Below the pieces are notes generated by a model that worked only from the letters and a program-made list of their open reading frames with translations, did not search any database and had not been told where the DNA came from. A stretch of DNA of 64,000 nt from Dryas octopetala (lineage: Eukaryota > Streptophyta > Magnoliopsida > Rosales > Rosaceae), in assembly GCA_963921425.1 (NCBI GenBank), contig OY992833.1, positions 14,425,738 through 14,489,737 on the forward strand, read 5' to 3'. The translations under genes and the position numbers were made by a program. Each line of letters starts with the position of its first letter. Within the stretch, counting starts at the first letter, position 1. Shown one piece after another: positions 59,684-64,000 of this stretch.

Positions 59684-60106
59684 GGGGTGTAGTGTGTATA
59701 AATTTTATAAAGATTTTTGTAGATTTTTTTTATGTGACAAGCTTTTGCAGAATTTACAGATTTTCACAGAATTCTACAGAATATAAAAATCCTTAGAAAT
59801 GAGCAGGGAGAGGTCGAATTTATAATGACTTTTAAATACACATAAAAGTCTTTCAAAATCTATTAAAATTCATCATTAAATGAATTCCATAAAAGGCAAT
59901 GACTTTTTAAATACACAGACTTTTAAAGACTTTTTAAAAGTTTTAATTAAATACCACATGACTTTTATAGACTCCTTAAAATTCTTAATTGAATACATAT
60001 TAATTTTTTCAGACTTTTTAAAGTCTTTAAAAGTTTTAATTGAATACTACATGACTTTTAAACTCAATAACAGTTTTTTAAAATTCATAAATAATACACC
60101 CCACTA
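59684..60106. mobile_element. MITE with GACTTTTAAAG subterminal repeats
   Basis: The left end GGGGGTGTAGTGTGTATAAA pairs with the reversed right end TGGGGTGTATTATTTATGAA. The interior repeats GACTTTTAAA, AAAGTTTTAATT and TTGAATAC several times in both orientations. The 75-codon frame across it is repeat-derived and is not called. Target duplication not resolved. Confidence 0.75.
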
Positions 60107-60281
60107 AAATCCCATGATAGTCATTATTGACCAAAATGAAATTAAGAGAAATTATGTGAATTAACAACTGGACAAAAAACAAAAAGGTACGGATCTTACC
60201 ACTTGCTGACATGTTGCTAACATCATCAATGTCCAATTTTTAAAATTAAATAAGTCAATAACAACCACATAAATTTTTAAA

Positions 60282-60409
60282 TGGTAACTGTGTGACAGTT
60301 ACCGTTTTTATATTTTTTTAATTGGTAACTGTCACACAATTACATTTTTTTAATTAGTAACTATCACACAGTTACCATTTTTTAATTAGAAACTATCATA
60401 CAGTTACCG
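60282..60409. repeat. four tandem imperfect palindromes (GGTAACTGT core)
   Basis: Units at 60283-60303, 60324-60343, 60356-60376 and 60389-60409 are variants of GGTAACTGTGTGACAGTTAC, spaced 32-41 bp start to start by AT-rich linkers such as TTTTTTAATTAG. Each unit is itself nearly palindromic. Nothing coding adjoins it. Confidence 0.85.
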
Positions 60410-61131
60410 TTTATAGACTTGATGTCACAATTTTTAAAAGGAAAAAGATTTTGTATCCTATTAGGGCACAAGATCTATGTGCCCTAATATGATGTTACAA
60501 AATTATTTTGCACACATCATATTTATTTTCCATACATATTAACATCATTGTTGTTAAAAGACTATTTTGCACAACCCAAATCTAACGGTCCAAATTAATT
60601 TCTTCTCCCATTACTACTTAATCCAAATCATCCTTCTTCTCCCAGTACTCTCTTAAAACACGAATGTGTCTTTTGTTCTCTCTTCGTTTGTAAAACAAAC
60701 TCCGTGCAAAGTTGCAAACTTAAAAACATATAAATCACTCATGGAGCTAGGTCTATACCAAAAAAACATTGGATGAAATTAAACAATACTTGACTGACTT
60801 TATTTATAGGATTATTGAACTATAAACAAATTATATTTTAAGGTAAATTAAATTTGAACACTACAAAAGAATTAATTAGGCCTTTGCGCGCATTAGCAAT
60901 TTCGTTTGGCCATGAATAAGTGTTGTGTTCATGATGAAAATTATGAGTTTGTGGTGGTACTATTGAACATATGCAAGAGGACCACCATTCAATTTGGCCA
61001 CTTATGGGGTTATTTCAATGGGGGAAATCTTCTACCATTTTTACAATTACTGTTGTCTAAGCTTTTCATTTCCCATTGTTATTGACGTTAGTTGGCAATA
61101 GAATTATAAAAATGAAATTTTGAGATAAAAT
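60410..61131. other. AT-rich intergenic DNA
   Basis: Nothing recognised. Slightly less AT-rich around 60590-60720. Confidence 0.45.
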
Positions 61132-61134
61132 TTA

Positions 61135-61600
61135 GAGCCCGTTTGATTCACGGAATTGATTTCTTGGCAAATCAATTCTTTTGCATTTCTTGGGGGGAAG
61201 AGAATGTAAAATTTCATTTTTTGTGTTCGGTAATTCTGGGAAAGTAAACAAGAAATTACCTTTTTATTTTCATTCCTATGTTTGGGTTGTGCAAGAATTG
61301 GAAATGAAAAGTATCAGTTTTCCGATTATACTCTAATTTATTATTTATTTAAGGAATGACAATAGAGATGACATTTTAAAATAATAGCCGAGTTATTTTT
61401 GTAAAAAAAAGAAGCTATAAATGTTTTCCTAAGAGGGGGGAAAACAAAATTCAAGCTGGAGCAATGATTTTATTTTCCCCCAATAAAGGCATCAAATTCT
61501 CTTGGGCTAGGAATTGATTTCTCTTCCCTATACTTATCAAACTTGGGAATGTAATTAATTTTTCATTTCGAAGCTTCCAAAACTTGAACCAAATAGGCTC
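61135..61600. mobile_element. 466-bp Tourist-like MITE
   Basis: The left end GAGCCCGTTTGATTCA pairs with the reversed right end GAGCCTATTTGGTTCA. The flanks are TTA at 61132-61134 and 61601-61603, the 3-bp duplication of PIF/Harbinger elements. The arms also share AATTGATTTCTT-like sequence (61150 and, inverted, 61510). Non-coding. Confidence 0.78.
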
Positions 61601-61603
61601 TTA

Positions 61604-62914
61604 TAGTCATTAAAATAGATAGAGTTTTTTTTATTTATTACTTTGTATATTTTTAAAAGAGCAAGATTGTTGTATTAATGAGGGAAGAAGGTGGAGAAAT
61701 AAATAATAGTCTTCATATGACAAGTGATTAATGAGATGAATTCAATAATATTAAAATTTTAAATGACAAAGCATTTCCATATCATTAGGGTACTTTAGCA
61801 TTGCCTGTTTTAAAATTGAGTTAAAATATTTTTAAAGGGCATAATAGTAATTTAATACTAAGAATAGTATAGGGCCACCCAAATTAAACTGGATCCATCT
61901 ATTATGTAATTAGCAAATATGTGCATGATCATTATGAGAACCCAAATTATATTTTGACTATTATGAAATTTTCAAATATTTTATTGATTTATTTGTAATT
62001 TTCTATTAAAACTATTACTTGTTCTAATTTTACAAACAAATTTTTATTTATATGCTAATGAGGTCTTTTCTAAAACTTAATGGGCTTGTCTATAGTGCGC
62101 CTTTTAGGCTTAACTGGTTCTACTTCTCTTCTCGTTCTCCCATTCCAACATTAGGTCCAAGTTTCTGATAAAAGAAAATGCTGGGCCCAATTTTTTCAAA
62201 CCCAATTACGATCCCTCCTTGTTTTGCAAAAAGCCAAAATAGCTCCAACTCAATATCACATGATCACATAATCACATCCTTCCCATAAAAATAGAAAACC
62301 CAAATAAAACTCAGTCCAGAAAAATAACAAAAAGCACCAACAAGACTGAAGGGTATAAAGTTTTTACTTACCCTTTAAATGCAATTATATTACATTTTCC
62401 AATTTTGGCATGAATATCAAATTTAAATGAAACCCACTGAGAACCACTCAAAAATTTCAGCACCCCACAACTTAGTGTGTTAGTCTGCTTTGTTTAGGGC
62501 CTTTTGGCGTCCACTTTACCGAGAAAAAAAAAAAAAAAAGAATCTGTGATCACACCATCAGCTACTTATCTAAATTAGAAATTTAACAAAAAATAAATAA
62601 ATAAACCAATTTGAAAAGTGCTGCAACTACTGCATAAAAAAGTGATTAACACCATGTTAAAAATAAAAATAAAAAATGGTAAAAGAAAGAGATGAATGTG
62701 GCGACTTGTTCGAGGCCGTAATCAAAATTAATTAGATTTGATAGGCACGGAGAATCGCTTCATTATTATTGCCAACCTTCAATGCAATTTGCGCCATTTT
62801 ATTTTTCATATAAGACGCCTTTGCTCTGCAAATTGGCTTTGCTATTGAACAAAAAAAGAAAACACTTTTTGAAAAAAAAAAAAAAACCCAGAAGTAGGAA
62901 ATAAACTAAAACCT
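61604..62914. other. AT-rich intergenic DNA
   Basis: No credible ORF or element ends on either strand. Part of 62700-62914 would be the body of the possible minus-strand transcript described next. Confidence 0.4.
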
Positions 62915-63072
62915 TCAGAATTTTTTGTTTGGAAAATAGGAAAACCCTATATCAGTTAAAAGCCCCAATAAATCAGACGGAGAGGAGAAGAGTCGAAGAA
63001 GATGGGATTTCTGGGGCAACATGGTGTTTGCTGTTTAGAGTATGTATTTATAGGGTCAAGTTGAAACCCTAA
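62915..63072 (-). promoter_or_regulatory. possible minus-strand promoter and first exon
   Basis: On the minus strand CTATAAATA (63053-63045) is followed about 30 bp on by AACACCATGTTGCCCC and then a pyrimidine-rich stretch typical of plant leaders (CTTCTTCGACTCTTCTCC). A telo-box-like AAACCCTAA (+ strand, 63064-63072) adjoins it. The ATG at 63022 opens only 35 codons and would lie at the transcript start, so it may not be used. No protein family is recognised downstream, so this could be a non-coding or decayed gene. Confidence 0.25.
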
Positions 63073-64000
63073 TCTGTTCATTTGTAGGAAATGACGAATT
63101 TGTCCACTGACTGTTTGGGCTTGTGGGCTTCAACATTGGCTGGCCTGGACTTGGTGGTTTTATGAAGAATTGCACTTGTGGAACTCTGTAATTTTTTTCC
63201 AATAGGCCTGATTAGAAACTTGAAAATGGATGGATCAAATTTTATGGTGAGCAGATGGTTTGAATTTTTTCTCGATTTGGGGAGTGGGGATCGAACTTGA
63301 GTACATGAGAGACAATACTATCACTCTTGGAATTGGACTACCCAACAAGTGCGTGAAAAGATTGAATTTCACATGTACAAAATGTGAACAATATGAAATA
63401 CAAAATGTGAGCAATATGAATTTTATTTGAGTGTTTTAATAGAAAGCGGTTTTGTTCAACACTTTCACTTGAAGAAAATAAAAATTCTCATTATAAACTT
63501 ATAATTAATACATGTAATTCATTGAGAAATTCAATTTGAAGCATGAGAGAAAAATATAGTGAAGTTGGCTATTTTAGATATTATATAAAAAAAAGAAGCT
63601 GAACCACAAGTGCGTAATTCTTAATTCTAAATTTCTAATTATAAATTTCGGTTTCCTTTCAAATTGTTTTATAATTTTATAAGATATTTCTATGTATAAT
63701 ATAGTTGAGAATATAATAATTAATAATAAGTGTTGTTAGTTCTTACAAGCTTCCTCATTTTTTAGAATGTAGATGATTGGTTTTTCTATTAATTTTTAGA
63801 ATGACAAAGTGTGTGAATGATATAAGGTTGCAACTAACGTTGTCATACAATCGGTTCGGTCGCTATTGCGATTGACCAAAGTAAATTTTTTTTGATAATT
63901 GTCCGTTTCAGTATATTTTATTTCTAATATTTAGGATTTATTTTCATTTTAATTAATCCACGTTCATGAAATTTGAATAACTGCGTATCGTTCACTAATT
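63073..64000. other. AT-rich intergenic DNA to the window end
   Basis: No credible gene or element is seen on either strand. Confidence 0.45.

Noticed and set aside
60282..60409. Regular repeats with spacers, as in a CRISPR array
   Set aside because: This is plant nuclear DNA, the repeats are degenerate and the spacers are AT-rich linkers similar to one another.

Overview
The window is nuclear DNA of a flowering plant, most likely a eudicot. It is AT-rich, the genes are split by GT-AG introns, microsatellites and miniature transposons are abundant, and the proteins belong to plant families (an IQD calmodulin-binding protein and a plastid stearoyl-ACP desaturase). Family or species cannot be settled from sequence alone. 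All four supported protein genes lie on the + strand, and none shows a functional link to its neighbours; this is ordinary plant gene order, not an operon or cluster.

Layout. 1-3298: 3' end of a Ty1/copia retrotransposon (RNase H tail, polypurine tract, long 3' LTR). 3300-10600: nested transposon territory. It holds a non-autonomous hAT-like family with CGAAATTTCG-rich ends (complete copy 5489-7170 with a perfect 8-bp target duplication, plus two older end fragments), a 1.08-kb Mutator-like element with a perfect 9-bp duplication (7595-8678), and a 582-bp MITE. 10790-16648: gene 1, a 525-residue plant protein of unknown function in five coding exons, with upstream ORFs in its leader. 18078-21087: a second transposon nest with another complete hAT-like copy (18830-20422). 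22944-26002: gene 2, a 206-residue unknown basic protein with a tiny first coding exon, an 87-bp CT tract just upstream of it, and a Tourist-like MITE in its 2.1-kb intron. 26003-33300: gene-free, with an LTR-like piece, a duplicated short-repeat array and a perfect 70-bp palindrome. 33560-39014: gene 3, a 586-residue IQD protein (IQD13/IQD14-like) in five coding exons. 39871-46084: a layered repeat made of an 817-bp unit, an inserted hAT element, and a later 2.57-kb tandem duplication of both. 46623-48360: LTR-derived sequence. 48866-52400: several MITEs. 52883-57391: gene 4, a complete stearoyl-ACP desaturase (396 aa, all six di-iron ligands present). 57392-64000: mostly MITEs and AT-rich DNA, with a weak promoter-like block on the minus strand near 63 kb.

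Exon joins were worked out by hand from splice dinucleotides, reading phase and family knowledge. Each coding total is a multiple of three and ends at a stop codon. No new multi-gene system was found. The most unusual material is structural: the hAT family and its end-to-end insertion, the dated series of nested duplications at 40-46 kb, and the recent perfect palindrome at 31.9 kb.
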